Origin: Pseudoalteromonas haloplanktis ATCC 14393
GTDB taxonomy: Bacteria > Pseudomonadota > Gammaproteobacteria > Enterobacterales > Alteromonadaceae
DNA: 64,000 bases
Assembly: GCF_000238355.1 (NCBI RefSeq)
Contig: NZ_AHCA01000001.1
Coordinates: 620,001 to 684,000, forward strand
Direction of reading: 5' to 3'
The position numbers and the translations under genes were made by a program. The notes under the pieces were generated by a model that saw only the letters and a program-made list of their open reading frames with translations, did no database searches and was not told the DNA's origin. Below, piece after piece: positions 46,231 through 56,219 of this stretch; position 1 is the stretch's first letter, and each line of letters begins with the position of its first letter.

Positions 46231-48201
46231 CTAATTTGGCTCACGAAGATGGAAAATTTGGCACTTGTTACCCAAATTAGGTTGTTGTGCAAAGTTAGTG
46301 TTTTCCGCAAGGCCGCAATCACTTAAACCAAGCGCTTGATTTGTGTAACGGTTGATCAACATCACCCCGCCACCATCTACTGGTGCAATTCGCCATTGTG
46401 CTGTTTTGGCTTCACACGAAGCCATTTCAACATTGGCACCGGGTACTAAGGCATTGTTTGCCACCGCGGCACAAAAATCACTGTTAAGGTCTTGTTTTAA
46501 AGCAACGTAACCAGTATCTGTTGGTGCAAAAAACCACTGTTGGGCATCGCTATGGGTAAATGCTTGTTGCTCAACATTCGTGCCTGCTTTAACAGGACCT
46601 GCAACGCTCAACGCTTTACCGCTTTGTTGGCTCATTACTGCCACGCTGCCAACTGGCTGTAATTGCCAGTCACCACATGCCGTGTCTTTGCCTTGTTGTA
46701 ACACGGCTTGATTTTGTGCGGCTGAACACCCTGCTACGGCTAATGGTTTTTCAGTGTAGCGATTGGTAATGGTGACATTTCCATCAGTACTTGGGGCAAC
46801 TTTCCATTGTTGGCAGAAGTTGTTACGCCATGCCGCAGATTGCGTTTTCGCATTATCAGCATCGCTACAATTAGCCAACTCTAAAAACTTGCTGTCTTCG
46901 CGATTAGCTAAACGGACAAAACCATCTGTTGTGGCATCAATCACCCACTGACCATTGGTTGCAGCACATTGACGCTGCACAGCACGCGCATCTTGAGGAT
47001 CGGCTGCAATGTCTAAACACAAACCGCTAGTTGCATTTACTAGGTTATAACGCTGACCTTGCACACGAGTAACCAGTGGTCCGTATTCGCCTGATGGCGG
47101 AGCCACTTCAACACCCGGTGTTACAGGTTTTGCAAAGTTTGGCGTGCCATCATCATGCCAAGTAAATTTTTGCGCACGTAAAGAACGTGTGGCACTACAA
47201 CCATGTTCGACTGAGTCATTGCCGTGATATACCAGCCAATCTTCACTGCCATCTGGAGAAGTGAAGAAACCATTGTGACCAGGGCCAAATACTTCAGTGG
47301 TACGTTCAAATACGGGTTGATCAAACTTTTTCCAGCTGTTTGCATCAAGCGGATCATCACCAACAAGTTCTAACATCCCTAACTTATAATCTGGCGTGTT
47401 ACAAAAACTTGCTGAGTAAGTCATAAACGTGCGACCGTTATGCTGTAGAATTTCAGCACCTTCGGTTACTTTACGCCCGCTGATCTCCCAATCAAGTTCA
47501 GGACGTGTGATCACCGTGTGCGGTGAGTTCTTTTTCAGCGTCCATGGGTTTTCCATTTCAGCAATAATATTGAGCTGTTGATCGCCCTGCCACTGTGAAT
47601 AAATAACATAGAGTTTATCTTTGTAACTTAAGTAGTTACCGTCGATATTCCATACGTCAGGCATAAGTGCGCCTTTGTACTCATACGGGCCCATTGGGTC
47701 GTCACCAGCACTTTCTAATACATTAAGGTGCTGATTATCTAATGTGCCATCAGTGCCAGCTGTGTACATCATGTACCAACGGTAGCCATCAGGGCCTTTA
47801 ACACGATGAAATTCGAACGCCCAAAAATTACAACAGCGCGCAGGATCGGTCGCTGACCATACATTTACTGGGGTCGCATCGGCAAGTCCAGCTAATGTCG
47901 GTGACTTACGCATCACCAACTCAGATGTCCATGTTGTTGTAGTCAGGTAATAGTTACCATCCCAATACTCAAGCCATGGATCGGCACCATTTGGAAACAG
48001 TGGATTAGTGAACACGCCATCGTCTTGCGTGGGTGCTTTGGCGCTCGTAATTGGCGCCTTATCTGCTGTTTTTTGTGTGTTAGCGCTGGTTGTAGATCCA
48101 CAACCACTAAGCGAGCTTAAAGACAAAGCAAATAAGCCTACAAGGCCAGTTGCTTTAGCGGTACGCTTTAACTTAGTGCGCAAGTGATGTTGTACATTCA
48201 T
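46231..48201 (-). CDS. GH43 lipoprotein with C-terminal ricin-B lectin (CBM13-like) repeats
   Basis: This 656-residue lipoprotein (LSGCGSTT lipobox) carries a GH43 domain of the exo-arabinofuranosidase type to about residue 380: Asp in NGADPWLEYWDGNYYL, then WAFEFHRVKG, NIDGNYLSY and Glu in TEGAEILQ. Three beta-trefoil lectin repeats follow, with QxW-type ends (QWVIDATTDG, QQWKVAP, QQWFFAP, AQWRIAP). It should bind galactose- or arabinose-containing side chains and release arabinose. The ATG at 48201 lies inside the 3' end of the GH97 gene, a 29-base overlap that implies translational coupling. Confidence 0.9.
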   Translation of the reverse strand: MNVQHHLRTKLKRTAKATGLVGLFALSLSSLSGCGSTTSANTQKTADKAPITSAKAPTQDDGVFTNPLFPNGADPWLEYWDGNYYLTTTTWTSELVMRKSPTLAGLADATPVNVWSATDPARCCNFWAFEFHRVKGPDGYRWYMMYTAGTDGTLDNQHLNVLESAGDDPMGPYEYKGALMPDVWNIDGNYLSYKDKLYVIYSQWQGDQQLNIIAEMENPWTLKKNSPHTVITRPELDWEISGRKVTEGAEILQHNGRTFMTYSASFCNTPDYKLGMLELVGDDPLDANSWKKFDQPVFERTTEVFGPGHNGFFTSPDGSEDWLVYHGNDSVEHGCSATRSLRAQKFTWHDDGTPNFAKPVTPGVEVAPPSGEYGPLVTRVQGQRYNLVNATSGLCLDIAADPQDARAVQRQCAATNGQWVIDATTDGFVRLANREDSKFLELANCSDADNAKTQSAAWRNNFCQQWKVAPSTDGNVTITNRYTEKPLAVAGCSAAQNQAVLQQGKDTACGDWQLQPVGSVAVMSQQSGKALSVAGPVKAGTNVEQQAFTHSDAQQWFFAPTDTGYVALKQDLNSDFCAAVANNALVPGANVEMASCEAKTAQWRIAPVDGGGVMLINRYTNQALGLSDCGLAENTNFAQQPNLGNKCQIFHLREPN

Positions 48202-50140
48202 TATAGTTATCACCCTTAGTTATTATTACAAACCCACTATTGGGGTTTAATTTTATAGAAAGCTGTTTTGAGTCGAGCTGTTGCGTCTCAACCTCTGTTA
48301 ATTTTTTACCTGCGCTTAGCAGCTGTGCTGAGCTAAAGTGGCTAAAACTTAAGTCAATATCTAGCGTTATAGTGTTATCTTCAGCATTGATCCCAGCTAT
48401 ATACCAGTTGCAACCACGGCGCCTTGCCATTACCACATGCTCACCGGGGCTGCCTTGCAATAAGCGAGTTTCATCCCACACTGTTGGCAACGACTGTAAA
48501 TAGGTTTTAACGGGTGCTGACACCTTTGCCATTTGCTCAGGGGTCGTAACTAAGTGCTGCACGCCAGAGGTAAATAAAATTGGCAACGCGAGCTGAAAGG
48601 CATTATTGGTTTTGCGTTCAATAGTAGGAATATCGCCAAGCACCATAGGTGTAAAATCCATTGGATCAAACACGTTACGAGTAAACACTAAGGTGGCGGC
48701 ATGTTGCGCTTCTTTATCAGCAAAGGCTTGGAAGAAACTGATCATTTCAAAACCCTTTACGGCTTCTGAGGTCATGAGATTAGGATAGGTTCGCTGTAGC
48801 CCCCGAGGTAAGGTAGTGCCATGAAAATTGACCATTAACTGATGCGCTGCGGCGTCTTGCAATATTGCTTCGTAGTACGCCATCACCGATGAGCCATCTC
48901 CTGGAAAGAAATCGACTTTAATGCCTTTAATGCCCATCGCCTGCAGTTTAGCAAAATGCTTTATGCGATCAGCGTGAGTCAGTAATGCACTTTTAGGCGA
49001 GTAAACCGTGTTATTCCACGCACCTGATGAGTTATACCACACCCATAAATCAACATTTTTTTGCTTAGCATAAGTTGCCAGCTGCTGTATTTTATCCCAA
49101 CCTATTTTTTGATCCCAATCCGCATCAATCAATACATATTGCCAGTGCATATCTGCTGCATAGTCAATAAACTGCTTTTGCACAGGGAAGGTTGTAAAGT
49201 CATCTTTTAGTAAGCCCCAGCTCCAAGCGGCAATACCCGGTTTAATAAAATCAGTATTTTTTAGCTGATTAACGCGGGCTAGATCAGTCCCTAGCGTTGA
49301 TTCTGTGATAGTTTTTAATGAACCTATAGCAAGAATGCGCCACGGCGACAATAATGGCAGCGTATGCTCAGGTAAATAGCCACCACTGGTGATTACTTCA
49401 CGTTGATCAGGAAAGCGAACTTTAAATTGCCCTTGACTACTATTGCTTAAATTCGTGCCACTGTAATAGTCAGGCCCACCCGCTTCTGACACTAAAATGT
49501 ACTGTTCATTGTGTTTAAACAACGCGGGATACACCCAGCCATTATTAGTGATTGCAGCGGTCGTCACTGGTGCCGCTTGTAAGTATTCTTCTTCGTAGGA
49601 GGGATTCGTATTCATCCAACCTGTTTGTGCTTCAGCTTTAGGTTGAAGCCAGGCAAGCGTTTTATCTGGAAAGTTAAAACCAGTTTGTTCACTCATTACC
49701 ACACGTGTATCTGTGGTTTCGCCGGCTAATTCATAGCGAAATGCAACTCCGTCATTACTGACTTGAAAGCGAATGTTCAATATTTGATCTTGCTGATTAG
49801 TCACGCTGACAACAAGGCTGTTAGCACGATAATCAACAAACTGTTGCTTACCAGTAAAAAGCTCATAGCTGTCATTTACTGTGAGCTGTTTTAAAACTGC
49901 AGCTAAGCTCAATCGCTTAGTAAAGTCAGTATTATTAAGCGTGATACCTAATAAAGAAGGCTCAATGACCTTATCGCTACGTGACCGTACTTGATAACTT
50001 AGCTGCCCTTGTTCATCTAAATCAACCAATACAGTTAACTGCTGATCCGGGCTGCGAATGGTCGCAATCTCAGTCGCTTGCGCCACAGTTGTGATCACTA
50101 AGGCTGCAAACAGCAGCCCTATTCGATTAACAAAACGCAT
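48173..50140 (-). CDS. GH97 glycoside hydrolase (alpha-galactosidase or beta-L-arabinopyranosidase)
   Basis: The 655-residue secreted enzyme has a signal peptide (ITTVAQA). An N-terminal beta-supersandwich is followed by a TIM barrel: YVLIDADWDQ, LWVWYNSSG, GIKGIKVDFFPGD, and LMTSEAVKGFEM. The aspartate in KVDFF matches the nucleophile of the retaining GH97 branch, with the Glu of SEAVKG as acid/base. Retaining members act on alpha-galactosides and beta-L-arabinopyranosides, which are sterically alike; the ara operon context favours the latter (inference). Its start codon overlaps the stop of the mutarotase gene, a coupled pair. Confidence 0.88.
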   Translation of the reverse strand: MRFVNRIGLLFAALVITTVAQATEIATIRSPDQQLTVLVDLDEQGQLSYQVRSRSDKVIEPSLLGITLNNTDFTKRLSLAAVLKQLTVNDSYELFTGKQQFVDYRANSLVVSVTNQQDQILNIRFQVSNDGVAFRYELAGETTDTRVVMSEQTGFNFPDKTLAWLQPKAEAQTGWMNTNPSYEEEYLQAAPVTTAAITNNGWVYPALFKHNEQYILVSEAGGPDYYSGTNLSNSSQGQFKVRFPDQREVITSGGYLPEHTLPLLSPWRILAIGSLKTITESTLGTDLARVNQLKNTDFIKPGIAAWSWGLLKDDFTTFPVQKQFIDYAADMHWQYVLIDADWDQKIGWDKIQQLATYAKQKNVDLWVWYNSSGAWNNTVYSPKSALLTHADRIKHFAKLQAMGIKGIKVDFFPGDGSSVMAYYEAILQDAAAHQLMVNFHGTTLPRGLQRTYPNLMTSEAVKGFEMISFFQAFADKEAQHAATLVFTRNVFDPMDFTPMVLGDIPTIERKTNNAFQLALPILFTSGVQHLVTTPEQMAKVSAPVKTYLQSLPTVWDETRLLQGSPGEHVVMARRRGCNWYIAGINAEDNTITLDIDLSFSHFSSAQLLSAGKKLTEVETQQLDSKQLSIKLNPNSGFVIITKGDNYNECTTSLAH

Positions 50141-51351
50141 TATTTAGTACCAAATTCGTACACTATACGGGTTGAATAAACTTCACCCGGTAGCAATGTT
50201 GTGCTTGGGAATGTTGGCTGATTAGGCGCATCTGGGAAGTGCTGTGGCTCTAAACAAAAACCACTTCTTAATTTATGTACTAAACCAGAGGCTTGTTTGC
50301 TACTGCCATCTAAAAAGTTGCCCGAGTAAAACTGTACCGCTGGCTCTTCTGTATACACAGTCAAGGTACGCCCTGAGCTTGGTTCATACACCTTAGCCGC
50401 TTCAATCAAATCATGATTAGGCTGGCTTTTAAGAACAAAGTTATGGTCATAACCTTTGCCAAGCTTGAGCTGCTCATCATCGGCATTTATTTCTTTGCCA
50501 ATGGCTTTTGGATTTCTAAAGTCAAACGGCGTGCCCGCCACTTGCATCAACTCACCCGTTGGGATCAAACCGCCATCCACAGGCGTAATTGCATTTGAGT
50601 TAATTTGCATTTGGTGATCAAGAATATCGCCCTTACCTGCTAAGTTAAAATAGCTATGCTGGGTCATATTAATGATGGTTGGCTTATTGGTTTTTGCCAC
50701 AAATTGCATATCTAGGGTATTTTTGTTGGTCAGTGTGTAGGTCACTTGTGTTGTAAGCTCGCCAGGGTAACCCTGGTCACCATCAGGGCTCACTAAACTG
50801 AGTGTGACACCCGCACTGTTTTCTGTACTAAATGGCACCATAGTCCAGACTTTCTTATCAAAGCCCTGTACACCACCGTGCAAGTGGTTATCACCGTCAT
50901 TAGTGGCTAACTGATAGTCGGTGCCATTTAAGCTAAATTTACCATTAGCAATACGGTTACCAAAGCGGCCAATGATCGCGCCAAAGTAAGTGGTTGCATT
51001 GGTATAATCTGCTAAGTTATCCAAGCCTAAAACAATGTTACCCATGTTGCCATTGCTGTCTGGCGTTTCGATGCGCGTTATGATGCCCCCATAATTGATC
51101 ACATCAACGCTCACACCATTGCTATTGGTTAAGGTCACTTGGTTGATCGGAGTGTGATCTGCAAGCTTGCCATAAGCGTGCAGTAATGCAGAAGGTGAAT
51201 TGCTCATATTGTCTCCTTGGTGAGCACACGCGGGGGTTAAGGCAATGCCAAAGGACACTGCCACTGCAAAGATACCGCGAGAGAATTTTTTAATAGATGC
51301 TGACGACTGATGAACCGCTGTTAGGCGCTGAGTTACACATTGCAATGACAT
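50140..51351 (-). CDS. Secreted aldose 1-epimerase (mutarotase)
   Basis: The 403-residue protein has a long N-terminal export signal (hydrophobic residues 27-40, then ACAHQ) and the galactose mutarotase core. The core shows GAIIGRFGNRIANGKF, HLHGGVQGFDKKVW, NMTQHSYFNLAG (catalytic His) and CLEPQHFPDAPNQP (catalytic Glu). It interconverts the anomers of released sugars so that the transporter or isomerase sees the usable form. A periplasmic or membrane-tethered mutarotase is consistent with sugar release outside the cytoplasm. It begins an envelope block of three coupled genes. A candidate operator lies 30-50 bases upstream. Confidence 0.92.
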   Translation of the reverse strand: MSLQCVTQRLTAVHQSSASIKKFSRGIFAVAVSFGIALTPACAHQGDNMSNSPSALLHAYGKLADHTPINQVTLTNSNGVSVDVINYGGIITRIETPDSNGNMGNIVLGLDNLADYTNATTYFGAIIGRFGNRIANGKFSLNGTDYQLATNDGDNHLHGGVQGFDKKVWTMVPFSTENSAGVTLSLVSPDGDQGYPGELTTQVTYTLTNKNTLDMQFVAKTNKPTIINMTQHSYFNLAGKGDILDHQMQINSNAITPVDGGLIPTGELMQVAGTPFDFRNPKAIGKEINADDEQLKLGKGYDHNFVLKSQPNHDLIEAAKVYEPSSGRTLTVYTEEPAVQFYSGNFLDGSSKQASGLVHKLRSGFCLEPQHFPDAPNQPTFPSTTLLPGEVYSTRIVYEFGTK

Positions 51352-51383
51352 ACCACTAACCTTTTTATAATTGTATTTATACT

Positions 51384-51403
51384 TTTATAATACAATATAG
51401 TAG
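51384..51403. promoter_or_regulatory. Candidate operator upstream of the mutarotase gene
   Basis: TTTTATAATACAATATAGTA reads TACTATATTGTATTATAAAA on the minus strand, including the core TTGTATTATA. Confidence 0.5.
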
Positions 51404-51423
51404 TGAATTGCAAATTTATTCGC

Positions 51424-52014
51424 CTAAGTTTCTAGTTGTATTTTGCCGTCTTTAACTAAAATACAGTCCATACCTGCCGCCGCTGCTGCCTGATAACCTA
51501 TTTGCGTGTCTTCGAACACCACACAATGATTTGGCTGTACACCAATTTGTTTGGCAACGCTTAAAAAGGTTTCTGGGTGTGGTTTACCGTGACGAACATC
51601 ACTGGCCGTAACTAACGCATCAATTTTATCGATTAACCCGGTATGAGTTAAATGGTCGATGGCATGTGCGCGATCTGCACCAGTACCTACGCCAATTGGC
51701 ATTTTGCCATGGTAATAATTTAATATATCGACAGTCTCAGTAATGATTTCTGGTTGCTGGTTTAAACCTAACCAAAATTGGTGTTTTTGCTGCGCAATTT
51801 CATCCGCATTATGGCTAAGGCCAAATTTTTCATTGAGAATATCAACGGTTGCAAGCGTTGGCACGCCACCTAAACCATACATATAGTCGTAGTCAAACGG
51901 ATAGCCAAAAGCCTGACAGGTCAACTCCCAAGCTTGCAAATGTGCGCCCATCGAATCGATTAGCGTGCCATCCATATCAAAAATAATGCCTTGGTATTTT
52001 GTTAGATCTAGCAT
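51424..52014 (-). CDS. HAD superfamily sugar-phosphate phosphatase/phosphoglucomutase-like
   Basis: This 196-residue HAD hydrolase has motif I as IIFDMDGTLIDSM, motif II as VGTGA, the motif III lysine in RHGKPHPETF and motif IV as CVVFEDTQIGYQAA. The length and helical cap fit the YqaB/beta-phosphoglucomutase type. Between araA and the mutarotase, it may dephosphorylate pentose phosphates that accumulate, or it may act on another sugar phosphate. The ATG at 52014 follows AGGAG; the longer frame to 52077 was rejected. Confidence 0.87.
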   Translation of the reverse strand: MLDLTKYQGIIFDMDGTLIDSMGAHLQAWELTCQAFGYPFDYDYMYGLGGVPTLATVDILNEKFGLSHNADEIAQQKHQFWLGLNQQPEIITETVDILNYYHGKMPIGVGTGADRAHAIDHLTHTGLIDKIDALVTASDVRHGKPHPETFLSVAKQIGVQPNHCVVFEDTQIGYQAAAAAGMDCILVKDGKIQLET

Positions 52015-52107
52015 TGTTACTCCTAAAATTAAAAGCACACAATAGCATAAGCCAGCGCTAGGCTGGCTTATGAACACAACATATTATTGTCTACTTGCGC
52101 TATAAAA

Positions 52108-53607
52108 TTATAAGCCGCGCTTTAGCATGTAATACGCTGCATTATGGCGTAGTTCTGTTTTGAAACCACGGATGCTGGTATCTGCATCAATGATCATGGT
52201 TTCAACACCCGCCATTTCAGCAAAATCAACAATCATATCTGTAGTTACCGCTTGGCTGTATGCAGTGTGGTGTGCACCACCAGCATGGATCCACGCAGCA
52301 GACGCTACTGATAAGTTTGGTTTTGGTTCCCACAATGCTGACGCCACTGGTAAGTGTGGTAATTCAGCCGGTGGGTTTACTGTGTCAACTTCATTAATTA
52401 GAATGCGGAAGCGGTTACCCATATCAATGGGTGAAACGTTAATTGCCGCACCAGCTTTAGCGGTAAACAATAAACGACCCACATCACATTTCACACCAAT
52501 TGTATGGGTGTGAACTTCTAGACGCGGTTTTTGCGCTGCAATTGATGGACACACTTCTAACATATGCGCACCAAGCACTTGATCAGTATCGCCCATGTTA
52601 TAGGTGTAATCTTCCATGAATGAACAACCGCCTTCACGACCTTCACCCATTACTTTCATAATGCGAACCATAGCAGCTGTTTTCCAGTCACCTTCGCCGC
52701 CGTAACCATAACCTTTTGCCATTAAGCGCTGAGTCGCAAGCCCTGGTAAACCTGATAAACCTGATAAATCTTCAAAACAGTTAGTGAATGCTTTAAAGCC
52801 ACCTTTTTCTAAAAAGCGCTCCATTCCAAGCTCTAAGCGTGCTTCATTACGTAGCATCGATACTTTGTAATCATCTTGCAACGTTTCATCGCTTATCACA
52901 TAGTCAGTTTTGTATACTTCAAGCTGCGCATCTACTTCGGCATCAGTGACGGTATCAACAACTTTAACGAGCTCCGCTACGCCAAAGGCATGTACTTCAT
53001 AACCAAACGTGATTTGTGCTGATACTTTGTTACCTTCAGTAACCGCAACTTGACGCATGTTATCGCCAAAACGTGCCACTTTAAGTGTCTGGCTTTCAGC
53101 CCACCCTTTTGCTGCGCGGCACCAATCATCAATTTGCTTCTGTACGTCAGCGCGTTGCCAGTGACCTGCAACCACTTTGCGCTCTTTGCGCATCACAGTG
53201 CCGATAAAACCAAACTCACGATCACCGTGGGCACTTTGGTGCGTATTCATGTAGTTCATATCAATTTCTGACCACGGTAACGCGGCATTGAATTGCGTAT
53301 GAAGGTGAAGCCAAGGTTTACGCAGCTCGTTTAACCCGGCAATCCACATTTTTGCAGGTGAGAACGTATGCATCCATAATACTAAACCCACACAGTTAGG
53401 ATCGGTGTTGGCAGCTTGGCACACAGCATGAATTTCTTCAGGCGTTTTTACTGTTGGCTTACACACTAAGTTAACCGGTAAATTAGCTTCGCTATTTAGA
53501 CCCGCAACAATTGCAGCGCTATTATCTGCAACAGTGTTTAACACTTTTGGGCCATATAAATGTTGTGACCCAGTTACAAACCATACTTCTTTCATTGACG
53601 ACGGCAT
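52108..53607 (-). CDS. araA: L-arabinose isomerase
   Basis: The 499-residue enzyme matches AraA along its length: [62 protein letters not shown] (catalytic Glu), and [10 protein letters not shown]. It converts L-arabinose to L-ribulose with manganese. The start at 53607 follows GAGGA 8 bases upstream; the frame extends further to 53661 but overlaps araD. It is the third gene of araB-araD-araA, 22 bases after araD. Confidence 0.97.
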   Translation of the reverse strand: MPSSMKEVWFVTGSQHLYGPKVLNTVADNSAAIVAGLNSEANLPVNLVCKPTVKTPEEIHAVCQAANTDPNCVGLVLWMHTFSPAKMWIAGLNELRKPWLHLHTQFNAALPWSEIDMNYMNTHQSAHGDREFGFIGTVMRKERKVVAGHWQRADVQKQIDDWCRAAKGWAESQTLKVARFGDNMRQVAVTEGNKVSAQITFGYEVHAFGVAELVKVVDTVTDAEVDAQLEVYKTDYVISDETLQDDYKVSMLRNEARLELGMERFLEKGGFKAFTNCFEDLSGLSGLPGLATQRLMAKGYGYGGEGDWKTAAMVRIMKVMGEGREGGCSFMEDYTYNMGDTDQVLGAHMLEVCPSIAAQKPRLEVHTHTIGVKCDVGRLLFTAKAGAAINVSPIDMGNRFRILINEVDTVNPPAELPHLPVASALWEPKPNLSVASAAWIHAGGAHHTAYSQAVTTDMIVDFAEMAGVETMIIDADTSIRGFKTELRHNAAYYMLKRGL

Positions 53608-53629
53608 ATATAAATTCCTCTTGTACTTG

Positions 53630-54331
53630 TTAGCCACGGTTACTTTGGCCGTAGTAGGCATCTTTACCGTGTTTTCTTAAATAATGTTTATCCATCACAG
53701 ACTTCTTAAGTGCACCGGCATTGTGATCTAGGGTGCGAGTTAAGTAAGCCATGCGAGCAATTTCTTCTAGTAGTGCTGCGTGATACACAGACTGCGCAGC
53801 ATCTTTGCCCCACGTAAACGGTGCATGTCCTGCCACAATCACCATAGGGGCCGCTTTTGGGTCGCGGTCTTTGTACGCATCGGTAATTTGAATACCGGTC
53901 TCAAGCTCATAATCACCATTTACTTGCGCATCAGTAAGCTCACGAGTGCAGGTAATGTCACCGTGCACATAATCAGCGTGCGTAGTCCCAAAACATGGAA
54001 TACTTTGCTTTGCTTGTGCCCATGCAGTGGCATACGTTGAATGAGTATGCGTTACGCCACCAATGTCATTAAAATGGCGATACAAATGAATGTGGGTTTT
54101 GGTATCTGAAGACGGGCGCATATTGCCCTCAACGATGTTGTTTTCTAAATCAACAATCACCATGTCTTCTGCTTTCATTTGGTCATACGATACACCACTT
54201 GGTTTAATCGCAATCACGCCTTTGTCGCGGTCGATTTGCGATACATTACCAAAGGTATAAATCACCAAACCACGACGTTGTAATTCCATATTTGCTTCGA
54301 ATACTTCGCGCTTTAATTCTGTGTAGCTCAT
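53630..54331 (-). CDS. araD: L-ribulose-5-phosphate 4-epimerase
   Basis: This 233-residue class II aldolase-fold epimerase has the zinc histidines in [13 protein letters not shown], AraD signatures GNVSQIDRD and IKPSGVSYD, and the [11 protein letters not shown] loop. It converts L-ribulose 5-phosphate to D-xylulose 5-phosphate, feeding the transketolase and transaldolase nearby. Its start overlaps the end of araB by 4 bases, indicating coupled translation. Confidence 0.97.
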   Translation of the reverse strand: MSYTELKREVFEANMELQRRGLVIYTFGNVSQIDRDKGVIAIKPSGVSYDQMKAEDMVIVDLENNIVEGNMRPSSDTKTHIHLYRHFNDIGGVTHTHSTYATAWAQAKQSIPCFGTTHADYVHGDITCTRELTDAQVNGDYELETGIQITDAYKDRDPKAAPMVIVAGHAPFTWGKDAAQSVYHAALLEEIARMAYLTRTLDHNAGALKKSVMDKHYLRKHGKDAYYGQSNRG

Positions 54332-55980
54332 GCTTTTGCTCCATCAACATACTGTGCTAACGCTTGATAGTTAGCATAGAGTTCGTTATAAACTGCTACT
54401 CGCTCAGGGTTCGGTAGGTATTGATGACACACAGCTGAAGCCATAACTTGCTGAGCATCTGCAACGCTTGCATATTCACCAGCAGCAACTGCGGCCATAA
54501 TTGCAGCACCAAGCGCACAGCTTTGCTCGCTTTCAAGCACATCAATTGGACAATTCCATACATCTGCGCAAGTTTGCATTACGTAGTCAGACTTTTTCGA
54601 AATACCGCCAATCACCACCACCGACTCAATCGGCACGCCTTCATTTTGAAAACGCTCAGTAATGGCGCGAGCGCCAAAGGCCGTCGCCTCAACTAATGCT
54701 TTAAAGAACTGCGGCGCATCAGTGCCCATTTTCATGCCCGTCATGGCCATTGCTACGCTTTGATCAGCATCAGGAGTGCGACGACCGTTGACCCAGTCAA
54801 GTGCTGTTACATCAGTGTTTTTCACCGGTAACGCACTGGCAGCTTTAGATAAATCAACTAAAATTGAATCTTCAATTTTGCTGATCAAGCTTTGTTCAAC
54901 GTCGTTTAGATTTGTTAATTGGCGAGTTGGCCATAGCATCAGGTTTTTAAACCATGCGTATAAATCACCAAACGCGGATTGACCCGCTTCAAGGCCAATC
55001 ATGCCTGGTATTACAGAGCCATCAACCTGACCACAAATACCTTTTACACAGGTATCGCCAAGTTGTTGTTTAGAAGTAACGGTAATATCACAGGTAGATG
55101 TACCCATTACCTTAGTCAGTACACCTGGACGCACATTAGCGGCAACTGCGCCCATGTGGCAATCAAAAGCACCGTAACCTACCACTACATTTTGTGATAA
55201 GCCCAACTTCTCAGCCCATTGCGCAGTTAATTTACCTGCAACCTGATCGCTTGGTTGAGTTGTTGCATTAAGCGTATCAACCACACCGTCTAATAATGGG
55301 TCTATAGTGCTGAAAAAACTGTTTGGTGGAAAGCCACCCCATTGTTCATTCCACATTTGCTTATGGCCTGTAGCACAACGACCCAGTGTTAATACTTCAG
55401 GGTGTGTGGTGCCACACATTAATGCCGTCATCCAGTCACAATGCTCTACCCATGAGTAAGTCGCCGCTTTTACGGCTGCGTCATCTCTGAAGATATGTAA
55501 TGCTTTGGCCCAGTACCATTCTGACGAATAGATACCGCCCATATGTGAAAGATAGTTAACCTCGTTATTGGTTGCCGCACGAGTGATCTCATTCGCTTCT
55601 TTGATCGCTGTATGGTCTTTCCAAAGAATAAACATGGCATTTGGGTTTTCAGCAAACTCTTCTGTCAGTGCTAAAGGTGTGCCTTGGCTGTTAATTGCCA
55701 CCGGCGTTGAGCCTGTAGTGTCAAAGCTCATACCAACAACGTTATCTGCAGTACCTGCTGGCACTTGTTGCCATAGACCATTTACAACCTCAATTAAGCT
55801 GTCGATATAATCTTGTGGGTGCTGGCGAAACTGGTCTTTACTCGGATCACAATATAAGCCTTGTGCCCAACGCGGATAATTTACTAAATGGCTAGCCAGC
55901 TCTTTACCTGTGGTAACATCAACAAGCAGTGCTCTTACTGAATCAGAACCATAATCTAAGCCCAATGTATAACGAGACAT
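54328..55980 (-). CDS. araB: Ribulokinase
   Basis: The 550-residue FGGY-type sugar kinase has the N-terminal phosphate motif LGLDYGSDSVRALLVD, MSFDTTGSTPVA, WCD-like HCDWMTALMCG, and the C-terminal GGISKKSDYVMQTCADV and EQSCALGAAIMAA. The length and wording match AraB. It phosphorylates L-ribulose. It is the first gene of the ara operon, with a candidate operator 48-64 bases upstream of its start. Confidence 0.97.
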   Translation of the reverse strand: MSRYTLGLDYGSDSVRALLVDVTTGKELASHLVNYPRWAQGLYCDPSKDQFRQHPQDYIDSLIEVVNGLWQQVPAGTADNVVGMSFDTTGSTPVAINSQGTPLALTEEFAENPNAMFILWKDHTAIKEANEITRAATNNEVNYLSHMGGIYSSEWYWAKALHIFRDDAAVKAATYSWVEHCDWMTALMCGTTHPEVLTLGRCATGHKQMWNEQWGGFPPNSFFSTIDPLLDGVVDTLNATTQPSDQVAGKLTAQWAEKLGLSQNVVVGYGAFDCHMGAVAANVRPGVLTKVMGTSTCDITVTSKQQLGDTCVKGICGQVDGSVIPGMIGLEAGQSAFGDLYAWFKNLMLWPTRQLTNLNDVEQSLISKIEDSILVDLSKAASALPVKNTDVTALDWVNGRRTPDADQSVAMAMTGMKMGTDAPQFFKALVEATAFGARAITERFQNEGVPIESVVVIGGISKKSDYVMQTCADVWNCPIDVLESEQSCALGAAIMAAVAAGEYASVADAQQVMASAVCHQYLPNPERVAVYNELYANYQALAQYVDGAKA

Positions 55981-56027
55981 AAATACCTTTCACTAATTGG
56001 ATACTAACAATGTTAGTCATTACTGTT

Positions 56028-56044
56028 ATTTGTATGATAATATC
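56028..56044. promoter_or_regulatory. Candidate operator upstream of araB
   Basis: ATTTGTATGATAATATC is among the best matches to the recurring motif. Confidence 0.6.
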
Positions 56045-56193
56045 AATAATGACAGGTTGTAAAGGTATTATAAAAATATTATTAACAGATTAATTCTGAG
56101 ATATTAGTGACGCCTGCGCCCTTTAACCTCATGTTTTGCACTAATAAGGGGCTTTAAACCATGTCAAACGCAATGCTAAAAGCCGTTAATTTA

Positions 56194-56210
56194 TTTTGTA
56201 TGATGAAAAT
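56194..56210. promoter_or_regulatory. Candidate operator upstream of tal
   Basis: TTTTGTATGATGAAAAT lies 10 bases before the tal start, where a bound repressor could block the ribosome-proximal promoter. Confidence 0.5.
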
Positions 56211-56219
56211 AGGATGTCT

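Noticed and set aside
52160..52513. Plus-strand frame opposite araA
   Set aside because: Antisense shadow of a well-conserved gene with no ribosome site.
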